Source: Roseibium polysiphoniae
Lineage (GTDB): Bacteria; Pseudomonadota; Alphaproteobacteria; Rhizobiales; Stappiaceae
NCBI RefSeq assembly: GCF_014842925.1
Contig: NZ_JACYXJ010000001.1
Span: 705,486-769,485 of the forward strand
Direction: 5' to 3'
Length of the DNA stretch: 64,000 bases
The notes beneath the pieces were generated by a model, which searched no databases, was not told the DNA's origin, and was given only the letters and a program-made list of their open reading frames with translations. The translations under genes and the position numbers were made by a program. Positions 1 through 9,838 of the stretch are shown here, piece after piece; within the stretch, counting starts at the first letter, position 1; every line of letters begins with the position of its first letter.

Positions 1-792
1 GGCCTTCATCCAGTCCATGAACTTGTCCCTGTCGGACGCGATCTTGTCCCACTCCAGGTAGGCGCTATTGTCCCGGCCGTAATAGCCCTGGGTGTAGGAC
101 GGGTGAGCGCCGCCTGGCACGACAGCAATGGAGGTTACGGTCCAGGCGGGCAGGACCGTCGCATTTGGCGAGAGACCTTCGAAATCATCAACGATTTCCT
201 CCACGGTCACGATCGAGCGTTTGGCAGCCAGAACGGCTTCCTTTTGAACGCCGGTGATACCCTCGAGGAACACATCCCCTTTGCGATTTGCCTTGAGGGC
301 GTGGATGACCGCAACATCGGGACGAAGAGCGGGAACCGCGGCCAGCTTTTCACCGGTAAAGGGGCACTCGACAAACCTGATGTTCGGGTTGACCCGTGTC
401 AGCTCGGCGCCCCGGTAGCCTCTGAAAATGGCGCAGGGCAGGCCGGCCGCGCCCGCCTCATAGGCGTTCGCCATGGCCGCATGACTGTGTTCTTCGATCT
501 CAAGCTGGTGCGGCCAACCGTTTTCAAGGGCATCCCGGAAACGGCGCAGCAGGCCAACACCGGGATTGCCGGCAAAGGAGAATATCATCTTCTTCACGCA
601 GCCCATGCCGATCAATTGATCGTAGATCATGTCCGGGGTCATGCGCATCACGGTCAGATCCTTGCGACCCTGGCGGATGGCCTCATGGGCAGCGGCATGC
701 GGGATCAGATGAGTGAAGCCTTCAAAGGCGACGCTGTCGCCATCGTTGAGGTTGTCGGCAACCGCATCGGCCAGGGACTGAAATTTCGCCAT
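1..792 (-). CDS. pcaI: 3-oxoadipate CoA-transferase subunit A, C-terminus cut by window edge
   Basis: Reading the minus strand from an ATG at 792 gives 264 codons without a stop up to the left edge, so the 3' end lies outside the window. The protein begins MAKFQSLADAVADNLNDG and continues with an ...SVAFEGFTHLIPHAA... stretch, the pattern of the alpha subunit of class I CoA-transferases (glutaconate/oxoadipate type). It would transfer CoA from succinyl-CoA to 3-oxoadipate, the step after PcaD. It lies 79 bp downstream of pcaG in the same direction, which supports the beta-ketoadipate role. Similar CoA-transferases act on other 3-oxoacids, so the substrate is inferred from context. The partner subunit pcaJ should lie just beyond position 1. 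Confidence 0.82.
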   Translation of the reverse strand, partial: MAKFQSLADAVADNLNDGDSVAFEGFTHLIPHAAAHEAIRQGRKDLTVMRMTPDMIYDQLIGMGCVKKMIFSFAGNPGVGLLRRFRDALENGWPHQLEIEEHSHAAMANAYEAGAAGLPCAIFRGYRGAELTRVNPNIRFVECPFTGEKLAAVPALRPDVAVIHALKANRKGDVFLEGITGVQKEAVLAAKRSIVTVEEIVDDFEGLSPNATVLPAWTVTSIAVVPGGAHPSYTQGYYGRDNSAYLEWDKIASDRDKFMDWMKA

Positions 793-871
793 GGTTCCTA
801 CTCGTTGGTCTCGTGAAAGCGACCCGCAGGGGAAGTGCGGGTCGGTCGTTTTGTTGGGGGACGGGCGCCGG

Positions 872-1498
872 TCAGACGTCGAAGAAGACCGTTTCGTTGT
901 CACCCTGCAGGTAAATGTCGAAGCTGTAGACCGTCTCGCCGTCCCGTTCGCTGCGTTGCGCGATCAGTGTTTTGCGCCGGTCTTCCTGCTCGATCAAGTT
1001 GAGCACCTGATCTTCGCCATTGGCGGCTGTTTCATCCGAGAAATAGAGCCGGGTCTGCAAGCCGATGTTGATGCCGCGCGCGACAATCCAGAGACTGATG
1101 TGGGGCGCCTGGGTCTTGCCGTTCCGGCCGGGAACCGGGCCGGGCTTGATCGTCTCGATGGTGAAAACACCGGTTTCGAAGTCCGAGCAAATCCGGCCCC
1201 AGCCGCGAAAATCCTTTTCGACGGGCTTTTGCTGCGTGTCTTCCGGATGGCTGTATTTGCCGTCCGAGTTGGCCTGCCAGCTTTCGATCAGCACATCGCG
1301 TACGGGGGCGCCCGTTCCATCGAAGACGCGGCCTTCAATCTTGATGCGCTCGCCCTTGGTGTCGGGACCAGCAACCACGTTGGAGAAGTTGGTCTCGAAA
1401 ATGTCGAAACCGGCATAGTCGGGCGCAAGGCCAATGTGGACGTAAGGGCCAGCGGTCTGACTGGCGGTTTCCTTGAAATAATTCAGAGGCTGAACCAT
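872..1498 (-). CDS. pcaG: protocatechuate 3,4-dioxygenase alpha subunit
   Basis: The 208-residue product has the intradiol dioxygenase fold: residues from about 45 show the ...GERIKIEGRVFDGTGAPVRDVLIESWQANSDGKY pattern, followed by the conserved RGWGR and PGPVPGRNGKTQAPHISLWI segments. In this family the alpha subunit lacks the complete iron ligand set and supports the beta subunit; here the segment that would carry the second ligand reads PGPVPG rather than PYPW. Together with PcaH it cleaves protocatechuate to 3-carboxy-cis,cis-muconate using O2 and non-haem Fe(III). It starts 3 bp after the pcaH stop, so the two are translationally linked. Length is normal for PcaG. Confidence 0.95.
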   Translation of the reverse strand: MVQPLNYFKETASQTAGPYVHIGLAPDYAGFDIFETNFSNVVAGPDTKGERIKIEGRVFDGTGAPVRDVLIESWQANSDGKYSHPEDTQQKPVEKDFRGWGRICSDFETGVFTIETIKPGPVPGRNGKTQAPHISLWIVARGINIGLQTRLYFSDETAANGEDQVLNLIEQEDRRKTLIAQRSERDGETVYSFDIYLQGDNETVFFDV

Positions 1499-1501
1499 GG
1501 C

Positions 1502-2311
<810 letters not shown>

Positions 2312-2327
2312 TCAAGAAGCGAAAAGC

Positions 2328-2717
2328 TTACGTCTTCAATCCCAGCAGGGCTTCCTTGGCCACCTTAATCGCGGTGTTGGCTGCAGGAACGCCTGCATAA
2401 ATTGCCACATGCATCAGGGCTTCCCGAATGTCCTCTGCGCTCGCGCCGGTGTTTGCAGTCGCTCTAACGTGCATTGCCAACTCTTCTTCATGTCCGAGTG
2501 CTGCAAGTAGAGCGATGGTCACGATGGACCTTTCCCGCTTTGTCAGTGCATCGCCGGACCAGACCGTGCCCCAGGCACCTTCTGTGATCATCGTCTGAAA
2601 CGGGATGTCGAAATCCGTCATGTTTTCACTGGCCCGGTCGACATGAGCGTCGCCCAGAACGCTGCGCCGGGTGGCCATGCCGGTTTCATATCGGGAATCT
2701 GGGTTGCGATCAGACAA
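2328..2717 (-). CDS. pcaC: 4-carboxymuconolactone decarboxylase
   Basis: A 129-residue protein of the carboxymuconolactone decarboxylase (AhpD-like) fold, with the diagnostic N-terminus RYETGMATRRSVLGDAHVDRA and the central WSGDALTKRERSIVTIALLAALG. It decarboxylates 4-carboxymuconolactone to 3-oxoadipate enol-lactone. The start is a TTG at 2717; the first in-frame ATG (2678) would remove the conserved RYETG segment, so the TTG or another nearby weak start is preferred. The start overlaps the end of pcaD by 8 bp, indicating translational coupling. The pcaB (cycloisomerase) gene is not in this stretch. Confidence 0.93.
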   Translation of the reverse strand: MSDRNPDSRYETGMATRRSVLGDAHVDRASENMTDFDIPFQTMITEGAWGTVWSGDALTKRERSIVTIALLAALGHEEELAMHVRATANTGASAEDIREALMHVAIYAGVPAANTAIKVAKEALLGLKT

Positions 2718-3504
2718 GACTGTTCTCCTGAAAGAAATCGGTCATGGCGCCAACAAGCTCATCGGGAAACTCGATGCAGGGCAGATGACCCGCACCTTCG
2801 ATGGGAACATAGCGCGCGTTTTCGATGAGGCCGGCGGTGGCCTGGACCAACTCAGGCGTGGTTGCCAGGTCTTCCGTTCCGCAGACGCAAAGAACCGGAA
2901 GCTTCAGTTGGGCAGCCTGCTGCGTGAAGTCGGCTCCCCGGATCGCCGCGCAGGTACCGAGATAACCTTGCCTGGGCGTTCTAACCAACATGGCGCGCCA
3001 GCCTTCGAGTTCGTCAGCGCGTTGGGTCCTGAAATCTGCAGAGAACCAGCGCTCAAGGATGGCTTCTGCCAGGACCTCGATGCCGCCGGCGTCGATCGCT
3101 TCGATCCGCGCAGTCCACGTTTTGTGATCACCGATCCTTACTGCGGTGTCGCAGAGCACCAGAGCTTGGACCAGCTCTGGACGCTTTAGAGCAATGCCCT
3201 GGGCGATCTGACCGCCAACCGAAAGTCCGACCATAATGACTGATGTCAGTTGGAGCGCGTCCAGAAGTGCAGTCAGATCGTCGACATGGTCGTCCATGGC
3301 ATAGGGAGACGCAGAGGCCGTGCTCAATCCATGTCCGCGCTTGTCATAGCGCACGAGCCGGAACTTTCCGGCAAGTTGCGCGCAAACACGATCCCAGATC
3401 CTGAAGTCTGTCCCAAGGCTGTTGGCGAAGACAAGAACCGGTAAGTCCTGCTCGCCGGTATCGGCAAAATGAAGGACCTGGCCGTTCGCCCTGATCATAT
3501 TCAT
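2710..3504 (-). CDS. pcaD: 3-oxoadipate enol-lactonase
   Basis: A 264-residue alpha/beta-hydrolase. The nucleophile elbow G-L-S-V-G-G (in VIMVGLSVGGQIAQ) supplies Ser, and the C-terminal IEGAGHLPCIEFPDEL supplies the catalytic His. It hydrolyses 3-oxoadipate enol-lactone to 3-oxoadipate. First gene of the minus-strand pcaDCHGI operon; its promoter lies in the 149-bp gap shared with divergent pcaQ. Other hydrolases share the fold, but position and order make PcaD the clear choice. Confidence 0.94.
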   Translation of the reverse strand: MNMIRANGQVLHFADTGEQDLPVLVFANSLGTDFRIWDRVCAQLAGKFRLVRYDKRGHGLSTASASPYAMDDHVDDLTALLDALQLTSVIMVGLSVGGQIAQGIALKRPELVQALVLCDTAVRIGDHKTWTARIEAIDAGGIEVLAEAILERWFSADFRTQRADELEGWRAMLVRTPRQGYLGTCAAIRGADFTQQAAQLKLPVLCVCGTEDLATTPELVQATAGLIENARYVPIEGAGHLPCIEFPDELVGAMTDFFQENSLV

Positions 3505-3601
3505 CTGGCTGGTGTCTCCTCACGCCGGTCCTGAAGCGGACCAGGCAGCTTGTCGGTTTGTCGTGACTTTTTGATTGATTGCATATTTTACTCTTTGTTC
3601 A

Positions 3602-3613
3602 GTTATGTAAAAT
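3602..3613. promoter_or_regulatory. 12-bp element between pcaD and pcaQ
   Basis: GTTATGTAAAAT lies between the divergent pcaD and pcaQ genes. Its exact reverse complement, ATTTTACATAAC, occurs at 4655-4666, upstream of the TRAP transporter genes. A second half-copy, ATTTTAC, lies just upstream (about 3585-3591), so the pcaQ side holds ATTTTAC and GTAAAAT facing each other. This is the geometry of a LysR-type operator. That PcaQ binds it is inference; the published Sinorhizobium PcaQ site (ATAACC-N4-GGTTAA) is only partly similar. Confidence 0.45.
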
Positions 3614-3653
3614 GAGAAATCAAGCGAGAAAAATAACTTTTGGGAATAGTGTC

Positions 3654-4580
3654 ATGATTGATCCTCGAGTGAAGTACAGGCATGTCCAGTGCTTTTTGGA
3701 GGTTGCCCGAAGGCGGAGTTTGGTCAAGGCAGCTGATGCACTTTCGATCACCCAGCCCGCGGTCTCCAAGACGCTCAAAGAGCTCGAGGATATCCTTGAG
3801 GTGCGTCTTTTCGAGCGTAGCCGCAAGGGGGTGTCACTGACACAGTTCGGCGAGGTCTTTCTGCACTACGCTGGCGCAAGTCTGGCGGCGTTGAAGCAAG
3901 GGTTGGACAGTGTCGCGCAGGCGCGCATGTCCGGCGAATCTTATCTCAATGTAGGCGTGCTGCCGAGCGTCGCCGCCCGCATAGTCCCCGATGCAGTTCA
4001 GACCTTCCAGTCCGAGAGTGTCGAGACCACGTTGACGCTCATCACGGGGCCGAACACGTTTCTCCTAAGCCGGCTGCGGGTCGGCGAACTGGATCTTGTG
4101 GTCGGACGACTGGCTGACCCCGAGCAGATGGCTGGCTTGTCCTTCGCACATCTGTATTCAGAAAGCGTATCGTTTGTGGTTCGGCGAGGTCACCCGCTCT
4201 TGTATGAAAAGAGCGGTGATCTGGGGAGGATTGCCGACTTCCCGGTTCTGTATCCGACGAAGGAGGCGATCATTCGCCCCTATATCGAACGGCTTTTGAT
4301 CACGCATGGCATTACCCGATTGCCGAAGAGGGTCGAGACCATCTCAAATTCCTTCGGCAGAACCTATACGCTCGACACTGATGCGGTCTGGATCATTTCG
4401 AGCGGTGTCGTATCGCGTGACATTGCCGCAGGTGAGCTTGTTGAATTGCCTCTGGAAACGTCGGAAACAACAGGTCCGGTTGGACTGACAACTCGTGCAG
4501 ATGCGCCGCCAACCCCGGCCTTGTTGATGTTCCAGAGCGCTCTGAGGGCATCAGCTGAAAAGATGTCCATACATCTGTGA
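3654..4580 (+). CDS. pcaQ: LysR-type regulator of protocatechuate catabolism
   Basis: A 308-residue LysR regulator from the ATG at 3654 (MIDPRVKYRHVQCFLEVARR). Residues about 5-62 form the winged helix-turn-helix with the typical SLVKAADALSITQPAVSKTLKELE; the rest is a periplasmic-binding-like effector domain. PcaQ proteins activate pcaDCHG in response to 4-carboxymuconolactone or 3-carboxymuconate. The gene is divergent from pcaD, the classic arrangement. An upstream in-frame start at 3579 would add a 25-residue tail outside the family pattern and is rejected. The shared element upstream of the TRAP genes suggests it may also control uptake. Confidence 0.9.
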   Translation: MIDPRVKYRHVQCFLEVARRRSLVKAADALSITQPAVSKTLKELEDILEVRLFERSRKGVSLTQFGEVFLHYAGASLAALKQGLDSVAQARMSGESYLNVGVLPSVAARIVPDAVQTFQSESVETTLTLITGPNTFLLSRLRVGELDLVVGRLADPEQMAGLSFAHLYSESVSFVVRRGHPLLYEKSGDLGRIADFPVLYPTKEAIIRPYIERLLITHGITRLPKRVETISNSFGRTYTLDTDAVWIISSGVVSRDIAAGELVELPLETSETTGPVGLTTRADAPPTPALLMFQSALRASAEKMSIHL

Positions 4581-4612
4581 CCGGAGCGAGCTAGTCTGCA
4601 TAAAATGACAAG

Positions 4613-4666
4613 GGCAATGCATAACCAGTGATTATTCATTGCCTATGATTGCTTATTTTACATAAC
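4613..4666. promoter_or_regulatory. palindromic region upstream of the TRAP operon
   Basis: In the 200-bp gap before the transporter genes, GGCAATG (4613-4619) and CATTGCC (4637-4643) form a perfect 7-bp inverted repeat with a 17-bp spacer. The spacer starts CATAACC, which resembles the left half of the known PcaQ motif. Directly after comes ATTTTACATAAC (4655-4666), the exact reverse complement of the element upstream of pcaQ. This suggests a regulated promoter for the TRAP operon, plausibly under PcaQ. Confidence 0.45.
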
Positions 4667-4780
4667 GAACGACATGGCATAGCGTTCGGGTACACTGTCG
4701 TCAGGCTTGGGAGGGCGAATGCACTGCGTTTGCGTCTTGAAGCCTTGGCTCATTGTGTATGACTGAATGGGAGGTTTGGT

Positions 4781-5809
4781 ATGAAGCGTATAATGTCCGT
4801 TGCGGTTGGCCTCGCCACTGCAACCATGCTGGCTGCATCAGCCAGTGCACAGGAAGTCACCCTGACATTTCACCATTTTCTTGGTCCGAAGGCTCCGGCA
4901 CAGACCAAGATGATCGAGCCCTGGGCCAAGAGTGTCGAAGAGGCATCCGGCGGCCGCATCAAGGTTGAGATCTTTCCGGCCATGTCTCTCGGTGGCAAGC
5001 CGCCGGAGCTTTATCGCCAGGCACGCGACGGTGTCGTCGATATTGTCTGGACGGTTCTGGGCTACACGCCGGGTGTTTTCCCGCGCACGGAAGTGTTTGA
5101 GCTTCCCACCGTTCATCGCGGCTCCGCCAAGGAAACAACCGTTGCGATCGCCAATTCCTGGGACCTGATCAAGGACGACTTCAAGGACGTCAAGCCGATC
5201 CTCGTTCACACACATGGCGGGCAGGTCTTTCACATGGTCGACAAGCCGGTTCGTACGCCGGACGATCTGGTCGGCATGAAACTCCGGACCCCGTCACGCA
5301 TTGGCGGCTGGACCATTGAGGCATTGGGTGCCGAGCCTGTGGGCATGCCGGTTCCAGCCCTTCCGCAAGCTCTGTCCAAGGGCATTGTTGCTGGCGCGCT
5401 GATTCCCTTCGAGATCGTGGCGCCGCTCAAGATCCAGGAACTGACCAAGCACTCGACCGAAGGACCGAACAGCTACCGCTTCGGTACGGCGACCTTCATG
5501 ATCGGGATGAACAACGACAGCTACGAAAGCCTTCCGGACGATCTGAAGAAGGTCATCGATGATCACTCCATGGGAAATATCGCTGAAACCTATGGCGCTG
5601 TCTGGGATGCCAGTGAAGAGGGCGGAAAGAAACTCATTCGTGAGAACAGTGAGCTGATCACCCTGTCCGATGACGAGTATGCCGTGTTTGAAGACAAGAT
5701 GGCTCCCGTCGTTGAACGCTGGGTTGCTGACGCCAATGGCAACGGACTTGACGGTTCGGGCATGGTGGACGCCGCACGCGCTGCTGTCGCCAAAGCCAGC
5801 GGCAACTAG
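4781..5809 (+). CDS. dctP: TRAP transporter substrate-binding protein (DctP family)
   Basis: A 342-residue periplasmic binding protein. A Sec signal peptide is evident (MKRIMSVAVGLATATMLAASASA, cut before QEV). The mature part shows the DctP features: VTLTFHHFLGPKAPAQ at the start, the GGKPPELYRQARDGVVDIVW segment, and a KLRTPSR region holding the arginine that usually binds a substrate carboxylate. It delivers ligand to the DctQM membrane pair that follows. The substrate is unknown; given the adjacent pca genes and the shared upstream element, an aromatic acid such as protocatechuate or 4-hydroxybenzoate is plausible. A GGGAGG ribosome-binding site precedes the ATG. Confidence 0.92.
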   Translation: MKRIMSVAVGLATATMLAASASAQEVTLTFHHFLGPKAPAQTKMIEPWAKSVEEASGGRIKVEIFPAMSLGGKPPELYRQARDGVVDIVWTVLGYTPGVFPRTEVFELPTVHRGSAKETTVAIANSWDLIKDDFKDVKPILVHTHGGQVFHMVDKPVRTPDDLVGMKLRTPSRIGGWTIEALGAEPVGMPVPALPQALSKGIVAGALIPFEIVAPLKIQELTKHSTEGPNSYRFGTATFMIGMNNDSYESLPDDLKKVIDDHSMGNIAETYGAVWDASEEGGKKLIRENSELITLSDDEYAVFEDKMAPVVERWVADANGNGLDGSGMVDAARAAVAKASGN

Positions 5810-5876
5810 CATTCCGGCTTATCTACTGTACGAACGGCGTGTGAGCGCCGTTCGTTTCTTTTCCAAGGTCTGAAAA

Positions 5877-6374
5877 ATGTACTCTTTGCTGCAGCGTGCG
5901 ATCAGCTTCTGGGCACTCTTGGGTGGCGTGCTTGTGATTGCAATTGTGCTGGTAACGGCGGTGAATGTCGGCGCTTTGATTCTCGACTCAATCCTGAAGA
6001 ATTTCGGGATCTATGTGTCTGCCCTGCCTGGGTATGAGGATTTTGTCCGTCTGGCGATCAGTGCGGCAGCGCTCAGCTTCTTTCCCTACTGTCAGATGAA
6101 GCGCGGGCATGTTGCTGTTGAGCTCTTCGTTCAGGCCTTTCCCCAATGGCTGCAACAGGCACTCGACAAGCTGTGGCTCCTGCTGACCATGGCTCTGGCG
6201 GTCTTTCTTGCTTACTGGATGTGGATCGGCATGCTCGAGACCCGCTCTGACAACACGATGACTGCCGTTTTGGGCTGGGCTGAGTGGCCATGGTATCTGC
6301 CGGGTGTTGTGTCGATGGCGCTCTGGGCGCTCATTTCTCTGGTGCAGGCCTTCGGAGCCAAATCCCATGGGTGA
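5877..6374 (+). CDS. dctQ: TRAP transporter small permease (DctQ family)
   Basis: A 165-residue integral membrane protein with four hydrophobic segments (about residues 12-35, 55-75, 95-118 and 135-158), the size and topology of DctQ. In TRAP systems this subunit pairs with DctM in the inner membrane. It lies 67 bp after dctP and overlaps the dctM start by 8 bp, so the two membrane subunits are translationally coupled. Confidence 0.9.
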   Translation: MYSLLQRAISFWALLGGVLVIAIVLVTAVNVGALILDSILKNFGIYVSALPGYEDFVRLAISAAALSFFPYCQMKRGHVAVELFVQAFPQWLQQALDKLWLLLTMALAVFLAYWMWIGMLETRSDNTMTAVLGWAEWPWYLPGVVSMALWALISLVQAFGAKSHG

Positions 6375-7755
6375 AATGGAATTCATCGGCATTGCCGGTC
6401 TCGCCGTGCTGTTTTTTCTCTTGTCACTGCGGATGCCGGTCGGCTTGGCAATGTTGCTCGTCGGCGTCGGCGGCACATACGCCCTGTCCCTGACGGCCTC
6501 CTATGTCCGGTTTGGCCCATATGTAAAGCAGTTCAAATCGCTGCTCTGGTCGAACATGGCCAACTACGATCTGTCGGTCGTTCCGCTCTTCGTGTTTATG
6601 GGTTATCTCGCCAGCCAGGCCAATTTGAGCCGGGATCTCTTCCAAGGCATGAACGCGCTCATGGGGCGGTTTCGCGGCGGAGTGGCCATGTCAGCCATTG
6701 GCGCATGTGCCGGATTTGGCGCCGTATGCGGGTCGTCACTTGCCACGGCTTCGACCATGGGCCGCGTGGCACTGCCGGAACTGCGTAAGCTGAATTACTC
6801 CCCGCGTCTGGCGACAGGTGCGCTGGCCGCTGGCGGAACACTCGGGATCCTGATCCCCCCATCCGTGGCGCTCGTGATCTATGCGGTCATCGTTGAAGCC
6901 TCGATCATCGAGATGTTTCGGGCCGCCATGATCCCGGGCATTATTGCCGTGGTCTTCTTCATTGCAGTGATCGCGCTCCTTGTTCGGTGGAAACCCGAGC
7001 TGGCGCCATCGGTTTCTGACATGGACAAGGCGGAAAGGCGTCGTGCACTCCTCAAGCTCATTCCGGTTCTGCTGATCTTCGGTTCGATCATCGTTGGCCT
7101 CGGGATCGGTCTGTTCACGCCCACACCTGCCGCCGGGGTCGGTGTCTTTGCCATCTTGGTCTATGGATTTGCGCAGCGGTTTTGGAGCGACGAAGGACTG
7201 CGCTTTGGCGGTGTGAAGACTGCTTTGCTGGAAACGGCTGTTACCAGCGGGATGATCTATTTCATTCTGTTCGGTGCCGAGGTGCTCAAGGGCTTTTTCA
7301 CACGGGCAGGCTTGCCGTCGGCGATGGCCACGTGGGCGGGCACCAGCGGCCTTGACCCCTGGTTGATACTGGTGCTCATGCTCCTGATCTTGGTGGTTCT
7401 CGGTTGCTTTATGGAATCGCTCGCGATGATTCTGGTTGTCGTGCCGTTTTTCTGGCCGGTCCTGATTGACCTGAATGGCGGCGACTACGCAACGGCTGCG
7501 ACTTCCACATTTGGCATGGATGCGGAAGATCTGAAGATCTGGTTCGGAATCCTTGCTCTGATCGTGGTGGAGCTTGGGCTCATTACGCCTCCCGTTGGGT
7601 TGAATGTCTTCATCATCAATGCGCTGGCGAAGGACATCCCCATGTCGGAGACTTTCCGTGGGGTGGTGCCATTCTTCCTGGTTGAGATTATTCGGATTGG
7701 ATTGATCATAGCTTTTCCGATGCTCGTTCTTCTGGTGCCAACCGTGCTCAGTTAG
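6367..7755 (+). CDS. dctM: TRAP transporter large permease (DctM family)
   Basis: A highly hydrophobic 462-residue protein with about 12 membrane segments and the DctM signatures CGSSLATASTMGRVALPELRK and GTLGILIPPSVALVIY. It forms the sodium-coupled transport channel with DctQ. The ATG at 6367 (MGEMEF) overlaps dctQ by 8 bp; an ATG at 6376 is an equally possible start, and a longer reading from 6304 lies wholly inside dctQ and is rejected. A strong terminator follows at 7781, so the transporter is a three-gene transcript. Confidence 0.92.
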   Translation: MGEMEFIGIAGLAVLFFLLSLRMPVGLAMLLVGVGGTYALSLTASYVRFGPYVKQFKSLLWSNMANYDLSVVPLFVFMGYLASQANLSRDLFQGMNALMGRFRGGVAMSAIGACAGFGAVCGSSLATASTMGRVALPELRKLNYSPRLATGALAAGGTLGILIPPSVALVIYAVIVEASIIEMFRAAMIPGIIAVVFFIAVIALLVRWKPELAPSVSDMDKAERRRALLKLIPVLLIFGSIIVGLGIGLFTPTPAAGVGVFAILVYGFAQRFWSDEGLRFGGVKTALLETAVTSGMIYFILFGAEVLKGFFTRAGLPSAMATWAGTSGLDPWLILVLMLLILVVLGCFMESLAMILVVVPFFWPVLIDLNGGDYATAATSTFGMDAEDLKIWFGILALIVVELGLITPPVGLNVFIINALAKDIPMSETFRGVVPFFLVEIIRIGLIIAFPMLVLLVPTVLS

Positions 7756-7780
7756 CCGGAGTAAATTGCCATCAGATCTC

Positions 7781-7813
7781 AAAACCCCTTGCCTGACCAG
7801 CGAGGGGTTTTTC
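7781..7813 (+). terminator. rho-independent terminator after dctM
   Basis: AAAACCCCT and AGGGGTTTTT form a 9-bp stem around a loop of about 13 nt and end in a T run, 25 bp after the dctM stop. Confidence 0.85.
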
Positions 7814-7955
7814 GTTTTGATATAGTATTTTTTGTCAAAACCCGTTTTTGAGATTAAAAAACCCCGCCACGTGCTCCTGAGAGAAATGCCATGTGTTACG
7901 GCATCGGGGGAATGGGGCTAGTTTCCCAGGAAATTCAAACTCACTAGGATTTAAC

Positions 7956-8834
7956 GTGCCCGATCCAGTTCAAGGCCACTCTCAAGTGCCTTTTCTTTTA
8001 TCTCTTTCCGTTTCAGCTGGTTCTGAGATTTTGTCTGTTTACGGCGAGGATTTTTCGGCTGAGACGAAGTCTGACGGGTCTCCTGTGACGGTTGCGGATG
8101 AGCGGGCCGAGGCTGTTATTCTAGCGGGGCTTGCCGAGGCATTTCCCTCTGTTCCTGTGGTTGCCGAAGAAGCTGTTGAAGCGGGCAAACTCCCTGCGGT
8201 CGGTGAGCGCTATTTCCTGGTGGATCCGCTGGATGGAACGAAGGAATTCGTCAGCCGCAACGGCGAGTTCACGGTAAACATCGCTTTGGTGGACCAGGGC
8301 GTTCCGGTGTTTGGCGTCGTCTACGCTCCGGTGCTTGGCGACATCTACTGGGGGGGGAGGCTTCCAGCTGATTTGGCAGCAGGAGATGCCTCCGGCGAGG
8401 GGGCTTTCAAGGCGAAGGTCGTCGATGGCGAGATTGTCGATGCGGCGCCGATCACAGTGCGCAAGGCGCCATCTGAGGGCCTTTCTGTTTTGGCCAGCCG
8501 CTCGCATTTGTCTCCGGAAACCGCTGCGTTCATCGAGCGGTTCAAGGTTGCCGAGTGCGTGTCGTTCGGGTCGTCCCTGAAGCTCTGCGTCGTGGCCGAA
8601 GGCAGGGCGGATCTCTATCCGCGGCTTGCTCCGACCATGCAGTGGGACATTGCAGCGGGCGATGCTGTTTTGAGGGCCGCAGGCGGTCAGGTTCTTGAGG
8701 CGCAGAGCTGGCAACCTCGCGCTTACCGGGTTCCAGCTGGAGCGACCAAGTCCGATCTTCTCAATCCGCATTTTGTCGCGCTAAGCGACACGGCGCTCCT
8801 GGCCGAGGCAGGGATCGTTCCAGAGCCCGCGTAA
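7956..8834 (+). CDS. cysQ: 3'(2'),5'-bisphosphate nucleotidase
   Basis: A 292-residue member of the inositol monophosphatase superfamily. The metal-binding motifs are present: VAEEAVE, DPLDGTKEF and, near the C-terminus, WDIAAGDAVLRAAGG. It converts 3'-phosphoadenosine 5'-phosphate, the by-product of sulfate assimilation, to AMP. The GTG at 7956 is chosen because AGGA sits 7 nt upstream; the long reading from 7893 adds an unrelated leader. It precedes cysD and cysNC, which supports a sulfur role. Confidence 0.9.
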   Translation: MPDPVQGHSQVPFLLSLSVSAGSEILSVYGEDFSAETKSDGSPVTVADERAEAVILAGLAEAFPSVPVVAEEAVEAGKLPAVGERYFLVDPLDGTKEFVSRNGEFTVNIALVDQGVPVFGVVYAPVLGDIYWGGRLPADLAAGDASGEGAFKAKVVDGEIVDAAPITVRKAPSEGLSVLASRSHLSPETAAFIERFKVAECVSFGSSLKLCVVAEGRADLYPRLAPTMQWDIAAGDAVLRAAGGQVLEAQSWQPRAYRVPAGATKSDLLNPHFVALSDTALLAEAGIVPEPA

Positions 8835-8908
8835 GCTGGGTTTGAATCGTATTTGTTATTGCATCGGTTCCCACAAGGGCTGGTGAGAGCTGTAAAAGGT
8901 TGATCCTG

Positions 8909-9838
8909 ATGGACATCACGGCAACAGGCCTGACGGCCGAACGTCTGAGCAATTTACGTCGGTTGGAAGCGGAGAGCATTCACATCATCCGCGAGGTTGC
9001 GGCCGAATTCCGCAACCCGGTGATGCTCTATTCGATCGGCAAGGACTCCGGCGTCATGCTTCATCTTGCGATGAAGGCCTTCTATCCTTCCAAGCCGCCG
9101 TTTCCGCTCCTTCATGTGGATACGACCTGGAAGTTCCGGGACATGATCACATTCCGGGACGAGACGGCCAAGCGGCTGGGGCTGGACCTGCTCGTTCATA
9201 CCAATCCGGAGGGTTTGGAAAAGGGCATCGGCCCGTTCTCGCATGGCTCTTCGGTCCACACTCACATCATGAAGACCGAGGCTCTGAAGCAGGCACTCGA
9301 TAAGTACGGCTTCGATGCAGCCTTCGGCGGTGCGCGGCGCGACGAAGAAAAGAGCCGCGCCAAGGAGCGTGTCTTCTCCTTCCGCAATGCCTCTCATGGC
9401 TGGGACCCGAAGAACCAGCGTCCAGAGCTTTGGAACGTCTACAATGCGCGTGTCGCCAAGGGGGAGAGCATCCGGGCGTTTCCGCTGTCTAACTGGACCG
9501 AGCTTGATATCTGGCAATACATATTGACCGAGGACATTCCGATGGTGCCGCTCTATCTGGCCGCCAAGCGCCCGGTGGTCGAGCGCGACGGTATGCTCAT
9601 GATGGTCGATGACGAGCGCATGGAGATCCAGCCGGGTGAAGAGGTCATGGAGAAGATGGTCCGCTTCCGCACTCTTGGCTGTTATCCGCTGACCGGCGCG
9701 ATTGAATCTGACGCCGATACGCTTGAAGCCATCGTCAAGGAGATGTTGATCGCACGGACATCCGAGCGCTCCGGCCGTCTGATCGACCACGACGACAGCG
9801 CGTCCATGGAAAAGAAAAAGCGCGAGGGCTACTTCTGA
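8909..9838 (+). CDS. cysD: sulfate adenylyltransferase subunit 2
   Basis: A 309-residue ATP pyrophosphatase-type enzyme. The PP-loop is visible at about residues 42-47 (SIGKDS), with the family segments [32 protein letters not shown] and the C-terminal [23 protein letters not shown]. With CysN it makes adenosine 5'-phosphosulfate from ATP and sulfate. The ATG at 8909 is preferred over a TTG three codons upstream. Its stop overlaps the cysNC start (ATGA), so the two are coupled. Confidence 0.96.
   Translation: MDITATGLTAERLSNLRRLEAESIHIIREVAAEFRNPVMLYSIGKDSGVMLHLAMKAFYPSKPPFPLLHVDTTWKFRDMITFRDETAKRLGLDLLVHTNPEGLEKGIGPFSHGSSVHTHIMKTEALKQALDKYGFDAAFGGARRDEEKSRAKERVFSFRNASHGWDPKNQRPELWNVYNARVAKGESIRAFPLSNWTELDIWQYILTEDIPMVPLYLAAKRPVVERDGMLMMVDDERMEIQPGEEVMEKMVRFRTLGCYPLTGAIESDADTLEAIVKEMLIARTSERSGRLIDHDDSASMEKKKREGYF

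Noticed and set aside
103..816. Long plus-strand open frame opposite pcaI
   Set aside because: It is antisense to a clear CoA-transferase gene and has no recognisable protein character.
6736..7782. 348-codon minus-strand open frame over dctM
   Set aside because: His/Asp/Gln/Arg-rich product typical of the antisense of a hydrophobic membrane protein gene.
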